IMG/VR virus record: IMGVR_UViG_3300045902_000666
Span: 1-64,000 of that record
From: a virus
DNA length: 64,000 nt
Reading direction: 5' to 3' (one strand)
Shown: piece by piece, positions 39,497-48,130 of the stretch
Numbering within the stretch: the first letter of the stretch is position 1
Layout: each line of letters starts with the position of its first letter
Position numbers and translations under genes: made by a program
Notes under the pieces: generated by a model
What the model was told of the DNA's origin: nothing
The model's input: only the letters and a program-made list of their open reading frames with translations
The model's database searches: none

Positions 39497-41305
39497 TCAG
39501 CGACCCATCACAATTTCTACACGTCTGTTTTTAGCACGTCCAGAGTTACTACCATTGTCAGCAATTGGTTCACGTTGACCTTTACCTTCAACTTTAGCAA
39601 AACGTGAGTTAGGGAAGCTTGCATGAGATTTATTTTGCAACCACTGTTTAACTGCATCAGCTCTTTGTTGAGAAAGAACATCATTTCCATCAACAGTTCC
39701 TGTATTATCAGTGTGACCAAAAATTTCAACTTTCAATCCACTAGCAATTACAAGTTGGTCGTATAAATTTTCTAAAGTTCTTTCACCTGCAGGAGTAATA
39801 GTAGATTTACCACTTTCAAACTCAATAGACCAAGCACGTTTAGCAACAGTCTCAGACATATTATTACCTTCAGTGTAAGTTACTTTATCAGCAGAAGTGA
39901 TATTTGTAGCCTTACTCTTAGCAGAGATGATATAGCTTAAGTCAAGTACATCTTCAATTTTAGGATATGTTGCAACATATTCAGGATAAAGAGAGCTAAC
40001 TACATCACCAAACACTTTGTAAACTGAAGCATAAGTATTTGATTTGTTTTCGCCAAGACCAAATAATTCTAAGTTATCTGCAAGGTTGTGAGCACGAGAA
40101 CCACCAAGTTCTACAAGATTACCATCCTTATCAGTTTGTTTGATACCACGATAGTAACGTACCCAATATGAACCATCTTTTTCATTATAAATTTTCGCAG
40201 AAATTTCACCAGCTTTATTCAAGGCAGCATCAAAAGATTTTACTTGGTCACCACCTTCAGAAGCAGCTACGATAAAATTTACAACATGATTTCTGTTATC
40301 TTGCAACCACTTTTTAATACCAATTACAATATTTGGCATTTGTGAGCGATATTCAGCAGTAGATACGATAGAAACAAGTCCACCTTTATTTTCTGCAATC
40401 ATAACGTCACCCGGAGTCCATGTAGTAGAACAGTTAACAGTAACTTTTTTCTTCTCACCTGTTTTTATAGTTTTACCAGTATTAGGGTCAACTTTTACAA
40501 CAGCACGTTCTTCGCTATATCCAGAGATATATTTTTGAGCAGCATCAATGAAGTCATTTGCAGCTACGAAGTTCATTGCTTCAGGGTCATAAGTAGTTTC
40601 GTCTGTATTTACACGGATACCGTTATCAGAGCACCATTTTACAACAATATTCCAATCACCATCACGAAGTACAGCAGCACAAACTAAACCTTTAGCATTT
40701 TGCGGATTTTCTTTTACGATAGGAGGTGCCATGAATTTATCTTCACCTTGAGATTTACCGCATGAATAAACGATTTGAGCAGTGTATTCATCACCTAATT
40801 TAGCAAGCTCTGCATTTACACCAGAAAGCCAAGAAGGTCCACCGTCACCCATGATTGCGATTAAATTTGTTCCTACGGCAGTAGTTGGATTACTTTTATA
40901 ATCATTGGCAAACTTAATTAAGTTTTGAGCCATTTGATTACAGTCATCCTGACGTTTAATGGTAAGATTAACATTGTGTTTCTCCATTAAACTTCCTTTG
41001 GTAGTTTGAGGGCCACCATTGGCAAAATTAAGCCCCATTTGAGAGTTCCAAGCCATGATTTCCATAGTCATGCGTGGAGAATTTACTGAAGCCACTTCAT
41101 CAGTAGGAAGTGCTACAGCTTCAATATTTTGTCCCGAAGTTGTTTTTGGGGCATCTGGGAGAACGATTTGTTGAACGTTTACAGATTGTTTTACTTCCTT
41201 AGTAAATAAGTACTCAGAATCAACAAGCAACCATTTTACAAAGAATACCAAGCCCACCAACAATAATCCTAATGTGAGCTTACCAGCGAGTGTTAACTTT
41301 TTCAT
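39497..41305 (-). CDS. Periplasmic substrate-binding protein fused to OmpA domain
   Basis: A 602-residue protein. TM helix near residues 5-27 (LAGKLTLGLLLVGLVFFVKWLLV). Residues about 75-450 resemble nitrate/sulfonate-type ABC substrate-binding proteins (MTMEIMAWNSQMGLNFANGG). The C-terminal 110 residues are an OmpA peptidoglycan-binding domain: IEFESGKSTITPAGERTLENL, EIFGHTDNTG and NRRVEIVMGR. It ends in TGA. With the permease and ATPase downstream it forms a full importer whose binding protein is tied to the cell wall; the substrate is unknown. Confidence 0.75.
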   Translation of the reverse strand: MKKLTLAGKLTLGLLLVGLVFFVKWLLVDSEYLFTKEVKQSVNVQQIVLPDAPKTTSGQNIEAVALPTDEVASVNSPRMTMEIMAWNSQMGLNFANGGPQTTKGSLMEKHNVNLTIKRQDDCNQMAQNLIKFANDYKSNPTTAVGTNLIAIMGDGGPSWLSGVNAELAKLGDEYTAQIVYSCGKSQGEDKFMAPPIVKENPQNAKGLVCAAVLRDGDWNIVVKWCSDNGIRVNTDETTYDPEAMNFVAANDFIDAAQKYISGYSEERAVVKVDPNTGKTIKTGEKKKVTVNCSTTWTPGDVMIAENKGGLVSIVSTAEYRSQMPNIVIGIKKWLQDNRNHVVNFIVAASEGGDQVKSFDAALNKAGEISAKIYNEKDGSYWVRYYRGIKQTDKDGNLVELGGSRAHNLADNLELFGLGENKSNTYASVYKVFGDVVSSLYPEYVATYPKIEDVLDLSYIISAKSKATNITSADKVTYTEGNNMSETVAKRAWSIEFESGKSTITPAGERTLENLYDQLVIASGLKVEIFGHTDNTGTVDGNDVLSQQRADAVKQWLQNKSHASFPNSRFAKVEGKGQREPIADNGSNSGRAKNRRVEIVMGR

Positions 41306-41374
41306 GTTTTTTAAATTTAGATTTTAATTGTTTAACGTTTAATTATACGATTTTTTTTGTTTTAGGTTTCAGAT

Positions 41375-42406
41375 TTATTCAAGAAAATTTCCAAACTTTC
41401 CTGAATCTGAATTTGATTCATTTCTCTTTACAGGTTGAGCCTGTTTATTATCAAACTGAATTGTATTCACGTTTGAATTAGGTAACCCTTTCATTTGATT
41501 TGAACCAAATATCGTTTCAATTCCTTTTTTCTCAAATTCTTCAAGCATTTTGAATCCTTGCTCTTCATAAATTGCATTATCAAGGTCAACGTTTCTGATA
41601 AATTCTTGAGAAGCATCAAGCATTCTTTCGATTTCACCAACTTTCATACTTGTATCATCAATCACAAACTCCATAGCTTGGTCAAAAAGAACTCTTTTAT
41701 CATCATTACCTTTAATGATATTGGTAACAGATTTCATGATAGAATGACTCTTTAAAATGTATTCACGCTCTTCTTTGCGAATTCTAACTTCAGACTTCAA
41801 GTTTTTAATCATAACATTAGAAACTTGTTCCATCTTTTGAAGAATTTTAAAAAGAACTTCCATTTTAACCAAAAGATTTTCCATTTTTTTCTTAAATGTA
41901 TCCAGACGAGCAGCTTCTTGGTTGTAGAAGTTTACATCAAGCTCAGAATAATTATTAGGGTCAGATTTTGCCTTTGAAGCTTTAGCTAGGTTTTGTCTGA
42001 TTTCCTCACTCTTAGAATCAATGTTGGTTTTCAACTTTTTAATTTGAGCCATCAAATCATCTAAATTGGTGTTGATAGTTTTTTGCTTTTCTTCAAGGTC
42101 CTCAACATAGCTTAACAAGATATTAATAGGATTCATCTGAACGAAGATTCCAGTTAAAAATCTCATTAAATTTTTATAAGAATACCACACCAAAGTTCTG
42201 AATCTTTTGTCCATGAGTAATGTAAAAATTACAAAAAGACCAACACCCATACCAACAGCGTAATAGGTATTTTTTAATAATTCAAGAATAGTAGGTAGAG
42301 ATTTGTATAATGCATATCCACCAAACCCAATAAGGGCAGCGAGTAAAATAACCCCTGGTTTACCTTCGGGTCTTTGCCAGAAATTTTTAGGCGACTTTGT
42401 TTCCAT
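41375..42406 (-). CDS. Membrane-anchored coiled-coil protein
   Basis: A 343-residue protein. Two hydrophobic helices near the N-terminus (GVILLAALIGFGGYALYKSL and AVGMGVGLFVIFTLLM) then a long coiled coil (VEDLEEKQKTINTNLDDLMA). Polar Asn/Ser-rich C-terminus. It lies just upstream of the SBP-OmpA fusion and may assemble with it. No family recognised. Confidence 0.6.
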   Translation of the reverse strand: METKSPKNFWQRPEGKPGVILLAALIGFGGYALYKSLPTILELLKNTYYAVGMGVGLFVIFTLLMDKRFRTLVWYSYKNLMRFLTGIFVQMNPINILLSYVEDLEEKQKTINTNLDDLMAQIKKLKTNIDSKSEEIRQNLAKASKAKSDPNNYSELDVNFYNQEAARLDTFKKKMENLLVKMEVLFKILQKMEQVSNVMIKNLKSEVRIRKEEREYILKSHSIMKSVTNIIKGNDDKRVLFDQAMEFVIDDTSMKVGEIERMLDASQEFIRNVDLDNAIYEEQGFKMLEEFEKKGIETIFGSNQMKGLPNSNVNTIQFDNKQAQPVKRNESNSDSGKFGNFLE

Positions 42407-42435
42407 TTTTCTATTTGTATTTATTTAACTGATTT

Positions 42436-43155
42436 TTACTGAATGAATGCATTAATATTCATTTTGTCATCATTGATTTGCTTTTTAACAGCTTCTGCTG
42501 TTGTAACAAAGCTATTGATGGCATTATCAATTTTAATTGCATTGTTTTGCGCTTCGTTTTGAAGAGTAGAAACCTCTGTACGAAGTTTTGCGATTTCTTC
42601 ATTCAATTTATTGATAAGTTGAATTTTTTCGTTAATAGAAGCTTCTTTTTGTTTTGAATCCTCCATTAAAGCATCAACTTTTTGGCCTCTTGAAGCAGCA
42701 CTTTCTTCTTTAAATTCCTGAACTTCTTTATCTACAATTCCGATGTAAAAATCAGCAGCTTGTAGTAAAGAATCTTTTGTAATTTTACTGCCTGATGCAG
42801 CCTTTAAAGCAATGAAAGCAGAAACATATTTAGACTGCTCAGTCATTCCAGTTTGACCATTCATATCGTTTTTAGCTTCTTGAAATTCCCAGTAATCAAT
42901 TCCGGGCATATTGTTTTCAGCTAAAGTTTTACGTAAATGCTCATACATACCTTGGTTGAAAACCCCTTGTAAAGGAATGGTTTGATTCACAAGCCCATTT
43001 GAAACTGGCATGCTATTTACTTGTGTGTTTGGAGTTGGGGTTGATGTATTGGAAGTGTTTGAATCATTTGATTCAACAGTTGTTTCAGTCTCATCTTGAT
43101 TAATGAAGATAGATAAGAATCCGCCTTTCTTTTTTGATTTTTCGCTATTTGACAT
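42436..43155 (-). CDS. Coiled-coil protein, partner of the membrane gene
   Basis: A 239-residue protein. Basic start MSNSEKSKKKGGFLSIFI, a Ser/Thr/Asn linker (SNTSTPTPNTQ), a compact central domain (HLRKTLAENNMPGIDYWEFQ) and a C-terminal coiled coil (KLNEEIAKLRTEVSTLQNE). It heads the 43155-36052 operon ending with the ABC genes. No signal peptide, so probably cytoplasmic. Confidence 0.6.
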   Translation of the reverse strand: MSNSEKSKKKGGFLSIFINQDETETTVESNDSNTSNTSTPTPNTQVNSMPVSNGLVNQTIPLQGVFNQGMYEHLRKTLAENNMPGIDYWEFQEAKNDMNGQTGMTEQSKYVSAFIALKAASGSKITKDSLLQAADFYIGIVDKEVQEFKEESAASRGQKVDALMEDSKQKEASINEKIQLINKLNEEIAKLRTEVSTLQNEAQNNAIKIDNAINSFVTTAEAVKKQINDDKMNINAFIQ

Positions 43156-43249
43156 TTTTATTTGTTTTTGAATTAAACGAAGATTATACGTGCAAAATTA
43201 AATAAAGTTCCAAGAATATACAAAATTCTTGAAACTTTATTTTTAAAAT

Positions 43250-43714
43250 TTATCCAGGAAACTTTTCTAAGTTGCTCAAAACAAGCTTACAAGAGTCGTT
43301 TTCAACGATTACTGGAATTCTAATAGTGCGGTCTGGACTAAACTTATCAGTTTGGTAATTTAATACAATAGTATCTCCAGAAACCGTCTTACTATGAAGT
43401 TTGGTTAATTTATAGCCAAAATTCATTTTATTTTTATAGAATTCCAACACTTCACTTTTTCCAAACTTAGAAACAGTAGAAGAGGATGTCCACTTAACCA
43501 TTTCATCAAACTTACCTTGTTTATAAAGCAAATTGATAAAAGTACCAAAATCACTTCCAACAAATACAGATGGGTCATTATAAGAGATTTTAGACTCTAC
43601 AAATTCAGAAACCTCTGTTTTGATATTAGTTTCAACAGAAGCTACTTTTGTTTCTTTTGTTCCACAAGCCACAATTCCAATGGCTAGTACAATGTAAATG
43701 AATAACTTGTTCAT
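43250..43714 (-). CDS. Lipoprotein
   Basis: A 154-residue protein with signal peptide MNKLFIYIVLAIGIVAC ending in the lipobox Cys. The mature part (FDEMVKWTSSSTVSKFGKSE, IVLNYQTDKFSPDRTIR) resembles small NTF2-like lipoproteins of Bacteroidetes. A host-type -7 signal lies near 43735-43750. Confidence 0.65.
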   Translation of the reverse strand: MNKLFIYIVLAIGIVACGTKETKVASVETNIKTEVSEFVESKISYNDPSVFVGSDFGTFINLLYKQGKFDEMVKWTSSSTVSKFGKSEVLEFYKNKMNFGYKLTKLHSKTVSGDTIVLNYQTDKFSPDRTIRIPVIVENDSCKLVLSNLEKFPG

Positions 43715-43766
43715 GTTTTTTGTGTTTTATACTTATTATACGCAAATCGTTTTTAAAAGTTCCAAT

Positions 43767-43774
43767 TATTTATA
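43767..43774 (+). promoter_or_regulatory. TATTTATA late-type promoter motif
   Basis: AATTATTTATAATAAAATG: the box ends 5 nt before the J-domain gene ATG at 43780, which excludes the longer upstream frame. Confidence 0.45.
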
Positions 43775-43779
43775 ATAAA

Positions 43780-44481
43780 ATGAAAAAGAATTTAAATAAG
43801 CTGGAAATTAAGAAGTTATTCAGGGAATTGGACTATCTACTCTCAGACAAAGAGTATAAAGATGAGTTTAAGGTGGAGTTTAACCCTGAATTCAACCATG
43901 CTTTATATGAATTCATCAAAAACAATCCAAATTTAATGGCTCTGGCTGGTATTGTGGACCAAGCTAAAAAAACACAAGAAGAAGCTTTAAACAGCACCAT
44001 AGAACCAGTTAATCCAGAAAACAATCAGCCAACTGATTTAAATGATTTAATTATTGATTTTGAGAATCAATCCATAGTTTCTATACCAAAAACAAAAGAA
44101 ACTTTTCATAAAGTTGAAAAGGATACTAAGGTTAAAAAACTATATAGATTAATTTCAAAAAAAACTCACCCGGATAAAGTACCTGTAAAATACCTGAATG
44201 ATTTTTACATACAAGCAAAAGATGCATATGAAAAAAATGATATTTCAAAGCTGATGTATATCTGTAATGAGTTAAAAATAGATTTTGATTTAGAACAAGA
44301 TGATGTATTTAAAATAAAAGAAAAAATAAAGCTCCTAAAAGAAGAAACTCTTTTATTTGAAAAAACATTCATCTGGATTTGGTATCATTCCGATGAAAAA
44401 AAGAAGGATGAAATACTACAAGCTTTCATCCTTCAACAACCTGATATTGCAAAAAAAATATTTAATTCAAGAAATGGTTAA
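43780..44481 (+). CDS. J-domain-like protein
   Basis: A 233-residue protein starting MKKNLNKLEIKKLFRELDYL. KKLYRLISKKTHPDKVPVKYLNDFYIQAKDAYEK contains the HPD tripeptide and flanking helices of a J domain (residues about 125-165). It would recruit the host DnaK chaperone. Plus strand, converging with the 44462 gene (20-nt overlap of 3' ends). Confidence 0.7.
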   Translation: MKKNLNKLEIKKLFRELDYLLSDKEYKDEFKVEFNPEFNHALYEFIKNNPNLMALAGIVDQAKKTQEEALNSTIEPVNPENNQPTDLNDLIIDFENQSIVSIPKTKETFHKVEKDTKVKKLYRLISKKTHPDKVPVKYLNDFYIQAKDAYEKNDISKLMYICNELKIDFDLEQDDVFKIKEKIKLLKEETLLFEKTFIWIWYHSDEKKKDEILQAFILQQPDIAKKIFNSRNG

Positions 44482-45466
44482 TTGCTTCAGTGTGTTCCGC
44501 CTCTGGTCCCCATGCATCAACAATTAAAAAACCGCCTTTAACTTTAACAGCTGCTATTGGGTCATCGTCTTCAAAAAACAATCTTGTTGGGAGAGGTCTT
44601 GGTCTTTCGATAATTTCCATTTCATCTGTTACTGTTTTATCTTCTAAATCAAACATATGCTTAGCCGCACAAATAACAAATTGAGGTTGTCCTTTTGCAG
44701 TGTCTAGACGTTGGTGTTTTAGAATACCAGACTGAATAATTGATTTCACATCAACTCTCTTGATAAAATAAGGAATTGAAATAACTCTATATCCAAGCTC
44801 AGGCATATTATACACACTCAATTTTAAATGAATATTACCTTCATTCCCATAAACAACATCACCGCCTCTACACATAAATTCTACAATTGCTGACTGTATA
44901 AAAATTTTATAAGCTTCATTGTTATTTTCTGCTAATCTTTGAAAACAAAAATTAATTACATTTAGTAAATGGTCAGACTCTATGGTTTTAAGAGTTGTTT
45001 CTCTACCTGTTTGAGTAACCCATCTTGTACTTCTTAAGGTTTCTAATTCATCTCTATTTACAGAATTTTCTAATGTCTCCAAAAATGATTTATCAGCTAT
45101 TTTGAAATTTAAAATAGAATCTTGAACCTTCTTTGGAATAGAATCAATATAATAAGATGGATGTCCCCAAATCAAACCATATTTTTGACATAGAGCTATC
45201 CACTCATCTGATGGTACAAATTTATAATTAGGAGCTATTACTCTATAGCTCTCTATTAACTTAACTTTTTCCTCTTGTTTTTTTATTTCTTCCGGGGAAC
45301 TTTGTCTAGCTTCTTTAAAATTATGGAATCCCAATTCTTTTAGTGCTTCAACTTTATCTTTATCAATTGAGTTAGTTTTTTCTAATTCAATTTTAACTTT
45401 TGAATCTACACTCTTAAAATCACTATGAATTTTTTCGATTGTAATTTTTTCCTGGTTATTACTCAT
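44462..45466 (-). CDS. Hypothetical protein
   Basis: A 334-residue protein. EKIHSDFKSVDSKVKIELEK and LKELGFHNFKEARQSSPEE form the N-terminus. The C-terminal half (LFFEDDDPIAAVKVKGGFLI VDAWGPEAE) looks beta-rich. Start codon near a stop of the upstream gene (12-nt gap to 45478). No family recognised. Confidence 0.6.
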   Translation of the reverse strand: MSNNQEKITIEKIHSDFKSVDSKVKIELEKTNSIDKDKVEALKELGFHNFKEARQSSPEEIKKQEEKVKLIESYRVIAPNYKFVPSDEWIALCQKYGLIWGHPSYYIDSIPKKVQDSILNFKIADKSFLETLENSVNRDELETLRSTRWVTQTGRETTLKTIESDHLLNVINFCFQRLAENNNEAYKIFIQSAIVEFMCRGGDVVYGNEGNIHLKLSVYNMPELGYRVISIPYFIKRVDVKSIIQSGILKHQRLDTAKGQPQFVICAAKHMFDLEDKTVTDEMEIIERPRPLPTRLFFEDDDPIAAVKVKGGFLIVDAWGPEAEHTEAINHFLN

Positions 45467-45477
45467 GACTTTTTATT

Positions 45478-46125
45478 TTAAGATTTAACAATAGCATTCT
45501 TAGACCAAAACTCCACACTGGTTTTATATTTTTCTCTGTCAATAGAAACTCCAGAACCACCTTCAGCAGTACCAAGTGCATTACGCATCATTGTAATAGG
45601 CTGCATAGGTTCCTCGTCAGGATGAGTTTGCCCAAGAATAGCAACAACACCCCATGAATCTTCCTCAGACAATTCAAAAGGTGTTTCTGTTTTTTGGTCA
45701 GCGTGTTCTTTTAAAAGCTGTTCTCTTGAATAAACAACAACAATTAAATAATCTGCAACTGGAGCTGATACTGGAAGTTCAAACCATCTTGTCATTACAG
45801 GTAATTCTTTCTCAGTTCTAGCAGAATATCCAGAGCGAAGATATTGATAGTTTTCTATTTTAATAGGAAGTGAACCAACTTTTGCATTGGTGAAATTTTT
45901 AATGGCTATTAATTTACAAAAAGGTGCATAGCCATCAATTATTTTTACAACATCAGTTGTGATTGGAATCACGTTTGTTCCAGCTTTAATACGTTCATAA
46001 GCCTGCATTTCCAAATTAAGTTTAGCCTCAAACTCTTCTGAGGTTTTATCTGTAATTTTTGTTCCACCAAACTTAGGGTCAAAGTGGCGTTTTCCAAAAT
46101 CTGTAATTTTTATTTTTCCAAACAT
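45478..46125 (-). CDS. Hypothetical protein
   Basis: A 215-residue protein: MFGKIKITDFGKRHFDPKFGG and a region YLIVVVYSREQLLKEHADQK, VVAILGQTHPDEEPMQPITM MRNALG. Host-type promoter TATCTTTG at 46160-46167 with TTTG 20 nt upstream. The gene leads a two-gene unit with 44462. Confidence 0.6.
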   Translation of the reverse strand: MFGKIKITDFGKRHFDPKFGGTKITDKTSEEFEAKLNLEMQAYERIKAGTNVIPITTDVVKIIDGYAPFCKLIAIKNFTNAKVGSLPIKIENYQYLRSGYSARTEKELPVMTRWFELPVSAPVADYLIVVVYSREQLLKEHADQKTETPFELSEEDSWGVVAILGQTHPDEEPMQPITMMRNALGTAEGGSGVSIDREKYKTSVEFWSKNAIVKS

Positions 46126-46159
46126 AAAAAAAGTATCTGTTGAAATTGTTTTACAACCA

Positions 46160-46191
46160 CAAAGATACTTAATTTTTATAATTCGTGCAAA
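46160..46191 (-). promoter_or_regulatory. Host-type promoter
   Basis: Minus strand: TTTG, 20 nt, TATCTTTGTGG; drives the two genes 46125-44462. Confidence 0.55.
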
Positions 46192-46515
46192 TTATTTTAC
46201 AACATAAACATACTCACCTGTCTCCAACTGAGTTAAGTGTTGTGGTGCCTTAAAGAAATTAGGACCACAATATGTTGTATTTGAGGATACAAACAACTCA
46301 AATTTACCTTTATCGTGAGTTTGTACCCAGCAGGCCCAACCGCCTCTTACCTTCCTTGCATCTTCTAATGCAATCAATTCATAATTTTCTCCATACCTCT
46401 CGCACTCATAAAACACATCTCCTTTTTTTACGCTTTTTAATTCTAAATAATAGTCTTCCCAACTGTCGCCATAGTTAAATAAATCTGGCTTCAGAAATTT
46501 AATTTTCTGTTTCAT
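46192..46515 (-). CDS. Hypothetical protein
   Basis: A 107-residue protein: KFLKPDLFNYGDSWEDYYLE, ALEDARKVRGGWACWVQTHD. It could be an SH3-like or small beta protein. No family recognised. Confidence 0.55.
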   Translation of the reverse strand: MKQKIKFLKPDLFNYGDSWEDYYLELKSVKKGDVFYECERYGENYELIALEDARKVRGGWACWVQTHDKGKFELFVSSNTTYCGPNFFKAPQHLTQLETGEYVYVVK

Positions 46516-46607
46516 AATAATACAAAAACTTAATGTTTTACCTGTAAAGAACGCTTTTAAAATAAATATGAAACAAATTAAAAAATACCAATAAAAAGCA
46601 ATAAAAA

Positions 46608-46626
46608 AAGGCTCAAAAGAGCCTTT
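46608..46626. terminator. Terminator-like hairpin
   Basis: AAAGGCTC AAAA GAGCCTTT, upstream of 46192 and downstream of 46664. Confidence 0.65.
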
Positions 46627-46663
46627 AAAATTTTAAATTTTCGTTGGTTTTTGAAAAAGTTTT

Positions 46664-47242
46664 CTACCCAAAGAAAATCTCTTCTAAATATAACCACACA
46701 GGTTCATATTCTCCTTGAATATATAGCTTTTCTTTAAAGTGAGCATGTTCTTTTTGATATTTTTCAAACATATCACTTCCAGTCATTTTAGAATATTGAA
46801 CATTGGCAATTCTATCACACAACTTAACAAAAGTTGCAAATTTAGTATTACGAATATCATCATAAACAAAGTTTGGCATTCTTTCATCACGATTTCTTCC
46901 TCTACCATAATTTGTAACTGCACGTACAATTTCAGCAACCAAAGTGTTGGTTCTTTTTTTGATGCTATTATAATTTTGCCTTGCATCTTCAATTGTATCA
47001 TGCAACCAAGAAGCAGCAATTACATCAAATACATGTTCAACTGGGATTAAGTAAATAAAATCTCTAGCAGCCTTATTAACCATCCTTAAATGAAATTCAT
47101 AAGGAAGATATTCATCGTAAAAATGATTGGTATCATGATGAGCTTTAATAGCAAATACCTCTATGTCTTTTAATTCTTGGGAATTAAGAATTGCTAATGC
47201 TTCTTTTGTTATTGCAACTCCTGCTTTATTTATTGTTTCCAT
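46664..47242 (-). CDS. HD-domain hydrolase, RelA/SpoT alarmone-hydrolase-like
   Basis: A 192-residue protein. AIKAHHDTNHFYDEYLPYEFHLRMV, AASWLHDTIEDARQNYNSI and VKLCDRIANV follow the HD metal-binding order of SpoT-type and MESH1-like ppGpp hydrolases. It would degrade (p)ppGpp and relieve stringent response during infection; the activity is inferred from motifs. Ends in TAG. Confidence 0.75.
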   Translation of the reverse strand: METINKAGVAITKEALAILNSQELKDIEVFAIKAHHDTNHFYDEYLPYEFHLRMVNKAARDFIYLIPVEHVFDVIAASWLHDTIEDARQNYNSIKKRTNTLVAEIVRAVTNYGRGRNRDERMPNFVYDDIRNTKFATFVKLCDRIANVQYSKMTGSDMFEKYQKEHAHFKEKLYIQGEYEPVWLYLEEIFFG

Positions 47243-47252
47243 AATTTTTATT

Positions 47253-47576
47253 TTAATGTTGTCTGTAAATGCTTCTTTTAGGGTCCCAGCCTTTTGGCAT
47301 ATATTCTGGTTGTGCGTGTTCTATAAAATGCATCCTCCACATCTCTACAAATTCTTGTAAATCTACTATTTGAGCCATTACAATTTTTGCATGGGCAGAT
47401 TCAGCATCTTCTCTTTTTATTTTAAAAGCAGCCACTTCTCTTAATTGTTCTTCTGTATAATTATCTGTACCAAAATAATCCTTTAATGTCTGTTTAAACT
47501 CTACTTGCTTTTCAGTAGGCAGTTTATCAAAATAGTTGAGTGTTATATGTGCACAACTTTTAAGTTTTTTAATAAC
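47253..47576 (-). CDS. C-terminal module separated from HNH gene by an in-frame TAA
   Basis: In the same frame as the 47580 gene, after TAA, the sequence NVIKKLKSCAHITLNYFDKL.. PTEKQVEFKQTLKDYFG and MWRMHFIEHAQPEYMPKGWD continues to 47253. No ATG start precedes its conserved part; a GTG lies at 47435. It reads like the second half of the EXD2-like HNH protein. Either a separate gene with an unusual start or one gene broken by TAA. Confidence 0.5.
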   Translation of the reverse strand, partial: VIKKLKSCAHITLNYFDKLPTEKQVEFKQTLKDYFGTDNYTEEQLREVAAFKIKREDAESAHAKIVMAQIVDLQEFVEMWRMHFIEHAQPEYMPKGWDPKRSIYRQH

Positions 47577-47579
47577 ATT

Positions 47580-48050
47580 TTACTCTTCAGTCATCTTGTC
47601 ATGAAATGGAGCATTGTATTTCTTAGACAATTCATGCTTTAATTTATCAGCATGCCTTTCATATTCTAAATGATGTTCTAAGCATAATGGTGCTATATCA
47701 AAACTACTCGATTGTTTTACTTCAATCGGCATACACTCTCTATACATATAAGGAATAATGTGATGTCTAGTTAATATAGATAGCTCTTCATCCCCACAAC
47801 AAACACACATATTGTGTTTTTCCGAAAGATAATACTCATCACCATGCCAACCTTCCTTTTTAGGCTCAAATGTCAATTGAATAACCAGAGGGCTATCTTG
47901 TATGATAATTGCCAAGTTTCTCTTAAGATACCAATTAGCCTTTTTTTCTAAACAAAGAAACATCTTATTCCCTCTTGGGGATAACACTGTACAGTTCCCA
48001 TAAATTTTATTCACTCTAGGTTGAAAGTTTTCAAATCTATCCTTTTTCAT
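47580..48050 (-). CDS. EXD2-like HNH protein, possibly truncated
   Basis: A 156-residue protein. CVCCGDEELSILTRHHIIPYMYREC and FDIAPLCLEHHLEYERHADK give two zinc ligand pairs around a HHIIP motif, the HNH-like module known from EXD2-type proteins. Upstream residues are unclear. The reading frame continues beyond its TAA as the 47253 module. Confidence 0.6.
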   Translation of the reverse strand: MKKDRFENFQPRVNKIYGNCTVLSPRGNKMFLCLEKKANWYLKRNLAIIIQDSPLVIQLTFEPKKEGWHGDEYYLSEKHNMCVCCGDEELSILTRHHIIPYMYRECMPIEVKQSSSFDIAPLCLEHHLEYERHADKLKHELSKKYNAPFHDKMTEE

Positions 48051-48105
48051 GCTTCTTTTATTTTATATTATACGAAATTACGCAAAAAAAGTTCTAAAAA
48101 CAAAA

Positions 48106-48124
48106 AAACTGGCAAATGCCAGTT
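48106..48124. terminator. Terminator-like hairpin
   Basis: AACTGGCA AA TGCCAGTT, a 7-8 bp stem followed by TTC on the plus side, between 48050 and 48131. Confidence 0.5.
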
Positions 48125-48130
48125 TTCTTA

